This document shows, in pieces, positions 28,301 to 36,455 of a DNA stretch of 36,455 nucleotides; position 1 is the first letter of the stretch; the number at the start of each line of letters is the position of its first letter. The stretch is from NCBI GenBank assembly GCA_011372875.1, contig DSAD01000177.1, positions 1 through 36,455 on the forward strand, written 5' to 3'. The notes beneath the pieces are model-generated. The model did not search any database. It saw only the letters and a list, made by a program, of their open reading frames with translations, and had not been told where the DNA came from. This DNA is from Deltaproteobacteria bacterium. GTDB lineage: Bacteria > Desulfobacterota > Desulfomonilia > UBA1062. A program made the position numbers and the translations under genes.

Positions 28301-28993
28301 ATGGATACATTTACCGGATTCCCTAAGGATCTTTTCGATTTCCTGGGAGAACTCTCTGAAAACAATAACCGCGAGTGGTTCAATGCAAACAAGGACCGCT
28401 ACCGGGAATCCGTTGTAGAGCCGGTGACAATGTTCATCATCGGGATGGGAAGACGGCTGCCGGAGATAAGCAAGAGTTTCATTGCCGACCCGCGACCTTC
28501 CGGCGGCTCCATGTTCCGTATTTACCGGGATACCAGGTTCTCAAAGGATAAACGCCCTTACAAGGAGAACGTGGGATGTCAGTTCCGCCATGTTGCAGGG
28601 AAAGACGCTCATGCACCGGGGTTCTATGTTCACATGGAGCCGGGGGACATATTTGTCGGAGGAGGGATCTGGATGCCCCCTTCAGCGGTGCTTGACAAGA
28701 TCCGCAGCGCCATCGTCAGGAATCCGAAAGCATGGGAAAAGGTTATAACCTGCGCAAAGGTAAAACAAGGCTTCTTTGACATCGAAGGAGAAAGCCTGAA
28801 AAGGGCGCCTGCAGGCTATGACCCGAACCATCCATTCATTGAGGATATCAGGCGCAAATCCTTTTTCTGGATGCACAGCGTAGAACCTTCGCTAGCGGTG
28901 AAGCCTGATTTCATAGAGATTGCACACGATGCATTCAAGGGTGCATCTCCCCTGATGAAATTCATCACCGACTCACTTGGGCTTTCATTTTAG
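28301..28993 (+). CDS. DUF2461 / TIGR02453-like family protein
   Basis: FPKDLFDFLGELSENNNREWFNANKDRYRESVVEP...FRIYRDTRFSKDKRPYKENVGCQFRH...GFYVHMEPGDIFVGGGIWMP. Confidence 0.9.
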   Translation: MDTFTGFPKDLFDFLGELSENNNREWFNANKDRYRESVVEPVTMFIIGMGRRLPEISKSFIADPRPSGGSMFRIYRDTRFSKDKRPYKENVGCQFRHVAGKDAHAPGFYVHMEPGDIFVGGGIWMPPSAVLDKIRSAIVRNPKAWEKVITCAKVKQGFFDIEGESLKRAPAGYDPNHPFIEDIRRKSFFWMHSVEPSLAVKPDFIEIAHDAFKGASPLMKFITDSLGLSF

Positions 28994-29029
28994 ATTTCAC
29001 GTATCATACTACAATAAATGGAGGGATCG

Positions 29030-29416
29030 ATGCCGATTATATACAGCATACACAACAATGGGCATTATATCCATGCTGTTATCAGTGAACCGATCACCAG
29101 TGATGAGTTCATTGAGTATGAGATAGCTCACGCCATCGACAGCCGCATCTCTCCTCCTGTCTTCGAGCTGCTGGAGATCCGCCAGGGCTCATTGAACAAC
29201 ATCACAACCGATGACATCTCCAAGGTGATAAGCCGGCGCAAAGAGATCGAACAGGCCCCGACACCCCATCGTTGTGCTATTGTCCCTTCTATAAATGATA
29301 ACCATGCCTGGAACATGGCAAAATTCTACGAGGGCATGGTACTGCTGCATTATCCGGAGAATGTGATAGTCTTTGGAGACGTCCGCACGGCAAAAATGTG
29401 GCTCGGCGTTGAATAG
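29030..29416 (+). CDS. Small conserved-looking protein, possibly SpoIIAA/STAS-like
   Basis: 128 aa from ATG 29030 behind RBS ggaggga; alternating hydrophobic pattern. Fold assignment is a guess. Confidence 0.65.
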   Translation: MPIIYSIHNNGHYIHAVISEPITSDEFIEYEIAHAIDSRISPPVFELLEIRQGSLNNITTDDISKVISRRKEIEQAPTPHRCAIVPSINDNHAWNMAKFYEGMVLLHYPENVIVFGDVRTAKMWLGVE

Positions 29417-29531
29417 AACCTGTCCGGCACGAGGAGAGCATAAGGAACAAGAAGATATGATCTTTTAGATTTTCTTTGGAGCGAATACGGCATATGAAAA
29501 CAGTCCACACACATGAGAAAGGGGAACAACG

Positions 29532-29909
29532 ATGAAGAAGATCCTCTATGTAGAAAACGATGAACGCCTGCAGTTTCTCATCAGAGAAGAACTCGGCAGT
29601 GACAACTACGAGGTGATCACGGCATCCAACGGGAAAGATGCACTGGACATCCTGTTTAATGGCGGCGAGAACAGTATCGACCTTATTATCATGGATATCC
29701 ACATGCCGAAGATGGATGGAATGGATACCATCGGACACATTCTGAAATCAGAACTCGACAAGCCTTTGATAGTCTATACAGGGTATTCCAGCTACAAAGA
29801 GGATGCACTGGCCATGTCTGCAGATGCGTATATCCTCAAATCTCATGATCTCTCAGAACTCAAAGAAACCATACACAATCTGATAGGCAAACATCAGGGA
29901 AAAGGCTGA
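29532..29909 (+). CDS. Stand-alone response regulator receiver domain
   Basis: KILYVENDERLQFLIREEL...IDLIIMDIHMPKMDGMDTI...PLIVYTGYSSY...DAYILKSHDLSELK; no output domain. RBS aaaggggaa. Confidence 0.93.
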   Translation: MKKILYVENDERLQFLIREELGSDNYEVITASNGKDALDILFNGGENSIDLIIMDIHMPKMDGMDTIGHILKSELDKPLIVYTGYSSYKEDALAMSADAYILKSHDLSELKETIHNLIGKHQGKG

Positions 29910-29982
29910 CCGTCATATTCGGATCTCTGTTACAAGTATCGACACTTTCCTTGGCTTGTCCTCATTTAATACCATGCAGGGG

Positions 29983-30047
29983 TCGCGCCTGAAGGCGCTC
30001 CTACAAAAAGACAAAAGCAAACGCTGTAGGAGCCGGTTTAGCAGCGA
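29983..30047. repeat. Degenerate REP-like inverted pair, opposite arm order to 25864-25935
   Basis: tcgcgcctgaaggcgctcctaca (29983-30005) and tgtaggagccggtttagcagcga (30025-30047) resemble the tgtgggagcggcttcagccgcga arms. Confidence 0.6.
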
Positions 30048-30121
30048 GACGCTTCCCGGCCCTGTTTATCTACAAACACAATCTCCGGAATGAAAGACCC
30101 AGGACCCAGCCAAGCACAGAA

Positions 30122-31000
30122 CTACAAACCCCGTGTGTGTTCGCCTCTCAACATTGACTTGTCTCTTTTTTCCAGAACAGTGTTTATTGTTGAGAGCATC
30201 TGCTCTTTATCCTTCTGCAGGGTCCCGTTGATGGGAAGATAATTCGAGGCATGAATCCCCACAAACCTCAGGTTATCGATTGTGAGGTTTTCAAAGAGGA
30301 CCTTCATCTCCTCCAGCGTCTCGAATGCATCCATAACTTCGAATTCCCCCCTTTTGACCTGGTTGTACAGGACCGTACCCGGAACAGGGGTAACGGTCAG
30401 GGCTGCAAGATATTGAGGCTGCATCTCATTGGTGATCGCAGCTGTTGCTATTGCATGCTCGTATGAGCGCTTCCCCTTCCCTGCAAGGCCCAGCAGGACC
30501 ATGGAGGAAAGGTTGATGCCGGCATCGACCAGATTCCTGCCGGCCTGCAGCATTTCCTGAGCACTCACACCTTTCTTGATATCTTTGAGAAGTTTATCAT
30601 CACCTGTTTCCACACCAAGATATGCCTTGGTAAGCCCAGCAGATCTGAGCTCGGTGAGTTCTGTCATGCTTTTTTCGAGTGTGCTCTGGGGCCCGACATA
30701 GGACCCTACATGGCGCAGAGACGGGAAGGTGCTGTAGAGTTCCTGCAATATCTGCAGGATGATATCGGTCTCCATGGCTATGGCATCCCCGTCACAAAGA
30801 AACACCTTTTCCACATCTCCATGATACTGCTTTGCCATGCCGATATCGGTCTTTATTTCATCGAGGCTTCGCACCCGATATTTCTTGTCCTTGTACATGC
30901 CGCAGAATGTACAGCGGTTGTGGGAACAGCCGATTGTACACTGCAGGAGAAAGCTGTTTGCCTCGCTGAACGGCCTGAAGATGTTGCCCTCATATCTCAT
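30122..31000 (-). CDS. Radical SAM protein (Elp3-like fold)
   Basis: LQCTIGCSHNRCTFCGMYKDKKYRVRSLDEIKTDI (CxxxxxCxxC-type cluster), VFLCDGDAIAM, YLGVETGDDKLLKDIKKGV. ATG 31000 (MRYEGNIFRPF) preferred. Confidence 0.87.
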   Translation of the reverse strand: MRYEGNIFRPFSEANSFLLQCTIGCSHNRCTFCGMYKDKKYRVRSLDEIKTDIGMAKQYHGDVEKVFLCDGDAIAMETDIILQILQELYSTFPSLRHVGSYVGPQSTLEKSMTELTELRSAGLTKAYLGVETGDDKLLKDIKKGVSAQEMLQAGRNLVDAGINLSSMVLLGLAGKGKRSYEHAIATAAITNEMQPQYLAALTVTPVPGTVLYNQVKRGEFEVMDAFETLEEMKVLFENLTIDNLRFVGIHASNYLPINGTLQKDKEQMLSTINTVLEKRDKSMLRGEHTRGL

Positions 31001-31280
31001 GGCGTCACACTCCTTGTTTTCGCCTCCAGAAATTATACATCCTGTATAACGGTCATGGCTGTATCTTATATTCTCATGAAAGCAGTCATGGCTTATCAGA
31101 ATACCGCTCACAAAGCAACGGGTTTGCTTAAGTTTAAACGTTTGAATAAAGAAAAGACATGTTCTTCGGTCATGTCGTATGAAAAAGAACTACATTTGTC
31201 CGAAGCATCAATATTTACTTCATGAATTTATAGTGTTAAGGTCTGTATTATACTATGATCGTGATATGTGCCAATGAATT

Positions 31281-33182
31281 ATGCCGGAGAGAACCATCAA
31301 GGCGGAGTTGCCCGAGATGATTTCAACAAAAAGGCTGCTCGCAAGACTGACCATCAGGCTTGAGCTCTATATCAATCTTATCGTGGTCCCTCTTGCCATG
31401 TATTATGGCAGCTTTGCAGGCAGATACACCGGCGAAAAGTTACACTGTCTTATCACTGCCTCTGTAATAGCTGCCGCACTCGCCACCTTCTTCGGAATGG
31501 CCGTGAGGATCTGGAAACTGACCACGATAATGAACAATCTGAGGGATCGAACTGAAGATGACGTAAGCATCAAGCTCAAGCTCCTGTCGTACCCACGCAC
31601 AGAAAGCACTATCATTACACTCCGGTGGATCTTCGGATTGATTTGCATATATGCGATCATGAGACAGTTTTATGTGCTCAACTGGATCGAGATCCTTCCG
31701 ATATTCTTTATTCTGCTTCTTTGCATACCCATCAACAGCATCATATCATACTGCACGACAGAGCACCTTCTATTCCCGGTTCTCCAGGAAGAAAGGATGA
31801 AAAACGTATATATTCCACGGGAAAGATATAAACTTTTCAGCGTATCATACCGGACCACACTCATCGTCATCTCCATCCTTATAATTCCTCTTATAACCCT
31901 AAGCCATTTTCTTTTCATTTCTCACCTCGAGACGATTCGTCTAACAGACCTGTCCCTTCATGTATTCATTGTCATGTGCCTTTCACTCTCAGCGATATTT
32001 GTCACTGTTTACGAATCAAATGCGGGCATACAGTCCGGTCTTAAGATGACAGTGCAGACATTGGATGCCCTTGAAAAAGGCAACCTCGATGTCGAAGCCA
32101 TCCCTTTGCTGACAAAGGGTGAAATCGGTATCATAAGCCAGTATGTAAATATCCTGGCCCACTCCCTTAAAAACTCCGAAGAGATGTTTTCAAAGGCATT
32201 CAGGTCTTCTCCTGTAGGCATTGCACTGTGGACATTAAACAGCGGGTTGTTTCTCAATGTTAATGAAAGTTTCATAAAGATTACCGGTTATTCCCGTGAA
32301 GAAGTTGTGGCCAATATGCTCCGCGATGTAAATCTGTTTCAACCGTATGAAGAGTATGAAAGGATGGTTCATATTCTCCAGCGACAGGGGCAGGTCAGAA
32401 ACTTCGATACTCGTTTTCATACCAGTTCCGGACATATCAGGCACGTTACAATCTCTGCAGAGAAGATCATGCTCTATGATGAACCCTGCATGATTGCCAC
32501 CATAGAAGATATTACCGAGAAAAAGATACTCGAGAAAGAAGTCCTGCGCATAAGCGAACAGGAACGTCAGATGATCGGTCAGGATCTTCATGACGATCTT
32601 GCCCCGCACCTGATCGGAATAGAGGTAATGAGCGAATTATTGAAGAGAAAGCTGGAAGAGAACATTGTCCCGTCAACCACCGAGGTGGAAAAGATAAGAT
32701 GCCTCATAGAAGAAGCCATCATAAAGACACGGCGGCTTTCAAGGGGTCTTTGCCCGGTATTTCTCGCAGATCATGGTCTGGAATCTCTGCTGCAGGAAAT
32801 GGCATCAAATATCGAAGAAGTCTATGGAATCACCTGTACTTTCGCTTATCAGAAATCTATCATGGTCGATGATATCTCTGTATGTACGCACATCTACTAC
32901 ATCGTACATGAGTCAATTTATAATGCCCTTAAACATGGCAAAGCCAAAAGGATCAATATTGACCTGCTGTACGACAGCAATATAGTAACATTACGCATCA
33001 AAGATGACGGATCAGGGATGCAACATGAGGAAAACCCTCATGGAATGGGATTGAAGATTATGAATTTCCGTGCAAATATGATAGGGGCTGATTTGCATAT
33101 TACAAGCGACCATGATTCTGGAACGCTGGTTACACTATCGTTTAAACACAATGGACAGACGGACAATCAATGTTATGAATGA
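31281..33182 (+). CDS. Membrane sensor histidine kinase with PAS domain, NarX/HisKA_3 type
   Basis: About six TM helices, HAMP-like linker, PAS (FRSSPVGIALWTLNSGLFLNVNESFIKITGYSREEVV), ERQMIGQDLHDDLAPHLIGIE, ATPase DDGSGMQHEENPHGMGLKIMNFRA. Confidence 0.9.
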   Translation: MPERTIKAELPEMISTKRLLARLTIRLELYINLIVVPLAMYYGSFAGRYTGEKLHCLITASVIAAALATFFGMAVRIWKLTTIMNNLRDRTEDDVSIKLKLLSYPRTESTIITLRWIFGLICIYAIMRQFYVLNWIEILPIFFILLLCIPINSIISYCTTEHLLFPVLQEERMKNVYIPRERYKLFSVSYRTTLIVISILIIPLITLSHFLFISHLETIRLTDLSLHVFIVMCLSLSAIFVTVYESNAGIQSGLKMTVQTLDALEKGNLDVEAIPLLTKGEIGIISQYVNILAHSLKNSEEMFSKAFRSSPVGIALWTLNSGLFLNVNESFIKITGYSREEVVANMLRDVNLFQPYEEYERMVHILQRQGQVRNFDTRFHTSSGHIRHVTISAEKIMLYDEPCMIATIEDITEKKILEKEVLRISEQERQMIGQDLHDDLAPHLIGIEVMSELLKRKLEENIVPSTTEVEKIRCLIEEAIIKTRRLSRGLCPVFLADHGLESLLQEMASNIEEVYGITCTFAYQKSIMVDDISVCTHIYYIVHESIYNALKHGKAKRINIDLLYDSNIVTLRIKDDGSGMQHEENPHGMGLKIMNFRANMIGADLHITSDHDSGTLVTLSFKHNGQTDNQCYE

Positions 33183-33834
33183 ACGTGGGAAGATCAGGAT
33201 ACTTATCGTTGAAGACCATGAGGTATTCCGTCTCGGGATCAGGGAACTGATCAATCATGAACCCGATCTGCTGGTCTGCGGCGAGGCCGATGATGTCAAT
33301 ACAGCCAGGAAACTGATTAAAGAGCTGAGTCCTGACATGGCGATCATTGATATAACCCTTAAAAAAAGTAATGGTTTTGAACTGATCAAGGAGATAGAGA
33401 CTTTTCATCGGGACATCTTGATCCTTGTACTTTCCATGCATGACGAACTTCTCTATGCCGAACGCGCTCTGCAGGCAGGCGCACAGGGCTATATAATGAA
33501 GCAGGAAACCTCCCGGTCGATTGTCAAGGCCATACGGCGCATCCTGGACGGCAATGTCTATGTAAGCGAAAACATCATGGGAAATCTTCTGAACAGAGTC
33601 AGAGCTGGCAGGGATTCTTTTGACAGATCCCCTGTAGAGAACCTTTCAGATCGTGAGCTTGCAGTCCTGAGATTAATCGGAGAAGGCAGATCAACAGGCG
33701 AAATAGCTCAGGAGATGACTCTGAGTGTTCGGACAATCAGTACATACAGGGAAAGAATCAAGGAAAAACTCCAGTTGAGGAATGCAACAGAGCTGGTGCG
33801 ATACTCTATCTGCTGGGTAGAGGAAAACAGATAA
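33175..33834 (+). CDS. NarL/LuxR-family response regulator
   Basis: RILIVEDHEVFRLGIRELI...MAIIDITLKKSNG; LuxR HTH LSDRELAVLRLIGEGRSTGEIAQEMTLSVRTISTYRERIKEKLQLRNATELVRY. ATG 33175 overlaps the kinase 3' end. Confidence 0.95.
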   Translation: MNERGKIRILIVEDHEVFRLGIRELINHEPDLLVCGEADDVNTARKLIKELSPDMAIIDITLKKSNGFELIKEIETFHRDILILVLSMHDELLYAERALQAGAQGYIMKQETSRSIVKAIRRILDGNVYVSENIMGNLLNRVRAGRDSFDRSPVENLSDRELAVLRLIGEGRSTGEIAQEMTLSVRTISTYRERIKEKLQLRNATELVRYSICWVEENR

Positions 33835-33970
33835 GAAACCTCGCCGTATATGAATGAACGGCCTTTCTTAGCAGGGCTCTCATGATATTGTCCTCAACAT
33901 AAATAAACGGCATGTAATAGGCCCTCCTACAAGCATTTCCAATATGCCACTACAAAGATTTCCGTCAACC

Positions 33971-33985
33971 CTCAATTGCATTGAG
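33971..33985. promoter_or_regulatory. Palindrome CTCAAT-TGC-ATTGAG upstream of AOR gene (possible operator)
   Basis: Perfect 6-bp arms around TGC, about 57 bp upstream of ATG 34043. Confidence 0.4.
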
Positions 33986-34004
33986 CCGCCCGGATAATAT
34001 ATTA

Positions 34005-34016
34005 AGTTTATAAACT
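34005..34016. promoter_or_regulatory. Perfect palindrome AGTTTATAAACT between putative -10 and the AOR start (possible operator)
   Basis: 12-bp perfect dyad, just downstream of taatatatt. Confidence 0.4.
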
Positions 34017-34042
34017 GCATGAATCATGAAGGAGGATCTTTT

Positions 34043-35908
34043 ATGGGTTATGGATATTCCGGAAAGGTTTTACTCGTCAATCTATCTAACAACTCCTGGA
34101 CAGACCTTGCTCTTGAAGAATCGGACCTTCGAAAATATATCGGCGGGAGCTGTCTTGCAGCAAAGCTTTTTCTCGACAGGTACAACCTGGATGCAGATCC
34201 CCTGTCTGAAGAGAATCCGTTAATGATCATGACAGGCCCCATGGTAGGGAGCGGATTTCCCGGGACATCGAGGTTCTCCATCTGTGCAAAGGCCCCCCAG
34301 ACAGGGATCTGGGGAGAATCAGCATGCGGTGGGACATTCGGCCCGGAACTCAAAAGGGCAGGATACGACGGAATCATATTTGAGGGACAATCGTCTTTAC
34401 CTGTCTATCTTTCCATGACAGAAGGCCAGGTACAGCTCCTGAATGCATCACACCTGTGGGGAAAAGATATATACGAAGCAACAGACATGCTCAAATCCGA
34501 CAATAAATCCCTTAAGGTCCTTACGATCGGGCCTGCAGGCGAAAACATGGTGAAGATATCAGCCATCGGCAACGACAAGGGCCATTTCAGCGGAAGGACC
34601 GGGCTTGGCGCTGTAATGGGCTCTAAACGGCTCAAGGCCATCGTTGTCAAAGGCTCTGGCAAGCCTTCCAAGGCCGATGAGGAAAGATACAAGGCTGTCT
34701 TCAAAACCTCTGTTGCCGAGATAAAGGACTCGGCCCTTGCCGACGGCCTCCACCAGATGGGCTCGGATGCGAATATGGACCTCGGAATGGTAACCGGCGA
34801 TGTCCCGATAAAGAACTGGACCGTGGGACAGGACTTCGATCTCTCCTATAATTTAAGCGGTCCCACCATGCGTGAAAAATATCTGACAAAGGCCCATGCA
34901 TGCGTGAATTGCCCGGTTGCCTGCAAACGGGTGGTAAAGGTCGATGACGGCCCCTTTAAGACAGAAGAAGGCCCGGGTCCGGAATATGAGACCTGCGGAA
35001 CATTCGGCACCATGATGATGAATCCCGATCTCGGTGCTGTGATAAAGGCCAATGAACTCTGCAACAGGTACGGCATGGACACCATAAGCTGCGGATCGGC
35101 AATCGCCCTTGCCATGGAGCTCTTTGACAATGGCACTCTCAGCGCTGACGACGTTGACGGACTGGACCTGAGCTGGGGTAATATGGAAGCGGTAATGATC
35201 CTGATCAGAAAGATGGCATATCGCGAGGGTTTCGGCGATACCCTTGCAGACGGAGCGGTAAAGGCGGCAGAGAAGATAGGCGGTGATGCCATGGACTGTG
35301 TCGTTCATGTCAAGGGCCTCGAGGCACCCATGCACGATCCCAGAGGCTTCCACGGGATGGGGCTTGCCTACATGATGTCCAACCGTGGCGCCTGCCATCT
35401 CCAGCACGCAGTGCTGGCAACCGAACAGGGCATGGCATCCTGGCCAGAGCTCTTCGATATGAAGGACGACTATGAGGGTACCACGAGCGTGGACAAGGCA
35501 GCCCTGGTCTACAATTCTGAAAACTACGGCATCCTCGGAAACTCTCTTGCCATCTGCCACTACCTCGTTGATATCCTGAAACCGGAAACCATTCTGGAGG
35601 CATTCAATGCCATAACAGGCTTCGACATGACAAAGGATGAACTCCTTGAATCCGGGATGCGCGACTGGACACTGAAACGCGGGTTCAACAACCTGCTCGG
35701 CATAACGGCAAAGGATGACAAACTTCCCAGGAGACTGCTTATTGCCCTGGAAGAAGGTGGTGCTGCAGGCTCAGTCCCGGATGTCAAACTGTTGCTCAGT
35801 GAATATTATGCAATCAGGGGACTTGATGAAAAGGGCTTCCCCAGACCGGAAAAGCTCACGGAACTGGGTCTTATTGAATTAAAAAACAGGCTTTATCACA
35901 AAAATTGA
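34043..35908 (+). CDS. aor: Aldehyde:ferredoxin oxidoreductase family tungsten enzyme
   Basis: MGYGYSGKVLLVNLSNNSW...YIGGSCLAAKLF...GPMVGSGFPGTSRFSICAKAPQTGIWGESACGGTFGPELKRAGYDGIIFEG; cluster motif CVNCPVACKR with distal ICHY. RBS ggagga. Confidence 0.95.
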   Translation: MGYGYSGKVLLVNLSNNSWTDLALEESDLRKYIGGSCLAAKLFLDRYNLDADPLSEENPLMIMTGPMVGSGFPGTSRFSICAKAPQTGIWGESACGGTFGPELKRAGYDGIIFEGQSSLPVYLSMTEGQVQLLNASHLWGKDIYEATDMLKSDNKSLKVLTIGPAGENMVKISAIGNDKGHFSGRTGLGAVMGSKRLKAIVVKGSGKPSKADEERYKAVFKTSVAEIKDSALADGLHQMGSDANMDLGMVTGDVPIKNWTVGQDFDLSYNLSGPTMREKYLTKAHACVNCPVACKRVVKVDDGPFKTEEGPGPEYETCGTFGTMMMNPDLGAVIKANELCNRYGMDTISCGSAIALAMELFDNGTLSADDVDGLDLSWGNMEAVMILIRKMAYREGFGDTLADGAVKAAEKIGGDAMDCVVHVKGLEAPMHDPRGFHGMGLAYMMSNRGACHLQHAVLATEQGMASWPELFDMKDDYEGTTSVDKAALVYNSENYGILGNSLAICHYLVDILKPETILEAFNAITGFDMTKDELLESGMRDWTLKRGFNNLLGITAKDDKLPRRLLIALEEGGAAGSVPDVKLLLSEYYAIRGLDEKGFPRPEKLTELGLIELKNRLYHKN

Positions 35909-35935
35909 TAAAAATTATAACAGGAGGTTTAAACT

Positions 35936-36358
35936 ATGGGAGTACCTGCACTTACACAGGAATGGATGGACGCATACAAGGCAGCAATACAGGCAGACCC
36001 GGAATACAGGCAGATAGCCAAAGACTGGGAAGGAAGCGTGTCTCTCGTCGTGCTTGCAGACCCGGACAAGGGTATACCTGAAACGGTTTATCTCTTCCAG
36101 GACTACTGGCACGGAGATGTGGGAGATTTCGTGGTCTGCGACAAGGAAAAGGCTGAGAGTGCCAAATTCGTCATGACCGGCGATTATTCGAGGTGGAAAC
36201 AGATTGCACGCAAGGAACTCGATGCGACAAAGGCACTGCTTCAGGGAAAACTCAAAATGAAAGGTGACCTGCCCTATGTTGTAAGAAACATCAAGACCGT
36301 CAACAAGGTAATCGACATCCTGGGCGGCTTTGAAACCATCTGGCCTGACGAGGTTTAG
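35936..36358 (+). CDS. SCP2 sterol-transfer-like protein
   Basis: KDWEGSVSLVVLADPDKG...KFVMTGDYSRWKQIARKELDATKALLQGKLKMKGDLPYVVRNIK. RBS aggagg, 27 bp downstream of AOR. Confidence 0.78.
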   Translation: MGVPALTQEWMDAYKAAIQADPEYRQIAKDWEGSVSLVVLADPDKGIPETVYLFQDYWHGDVGDFVVCDKEKAESAKFVMTGDYSRWKQIARKELDATKALLQGKLKMKGDLPYVVRNIKTVNKVIDILGGFETIWPDEV

Positions 36359-36455
36359 TCCTGAATATCGACCGGCTGCATAACCTCCTGGAACAGGCAT
36401 CCGGCATTGCGCAGCAAGGATCAAGAAAAAGATTGAAAAGCGGTACGTTTATATA

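Noticed and set aside
34846-35560. Minus-strand ORFs inside aor (148 and 235 aa)
   Set aside because: Shadow ORFs opposite a conserved AOR frame.
1-36455. CRISPR array, phage or classic defence system
   Set aside because: No regularly spaced repeats, cas genes, integrase, transposase or recognised defence modules. RecQ here looks like an ordinary housekeeping helicase.
36361-36455. Possible start of another gene at the right edge
   Set aside because: Open frame is short and truncated by the window, with no recognisable motif; cannot be supported.

Overview
This 36.5 kb window looks like chromosomal DNA from a Gram-negative anaerobe. Desulfobacterota or deltaproteobacteria-like is my inference from gene content: AOR, ferredoxin-like proteins and many hybrid kinases. 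It is gene-dense, and I see no rRNA, tRNA, CRISPR array or intact transposon. Recognisable genes, left to right: rpoH (5'-truncated by the window), uup-type ABC-F ATPase, rnhA, a cold-shock protein, a TetR regulator plus an orphan polytopic membrane protein, a bacterioferritin-like protein, srkA-like kinase, prfC, an HTH/4Fe-4S protein, a methyltransferase, a metzincin-like lipoprotein overlapping a FIST sensor gene, a PAS hybrid histidine kinase, lepA-hemW, a periplasmic-binding-domain hybrid kinase, an alpha/beta hydrolase lipoprotein, an internally deleted acyl-CoA synthetase fused to PilZ, recQ, an alkylsulfatase-like MBL lipoprotein, a DUF2461-like protein, a small protein plus a REC-only regulator, a radical SAM protein, a NarXL-like two-component pair, and an aldehyde:ferredoxin oxidoreductase followed by an SCP2-like protein. 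The observations most worth a second look are the synthetase-PilZ chimera, the out-of-frame metalloprotease/FIST junction, a ~130 bp interspersed intergenic repeat (two full copies and one partial), a REPIN-like inverted repeat pair, the AOR-SCP2 module with two palindromes upstream, and two paralogous PAS-kinase cores attached to different input modules. I did not find a clearly new multi-gene system; most of the window is housekeeping or regulatory. All calls come from reading the sequence and family knowledge, with no database search.
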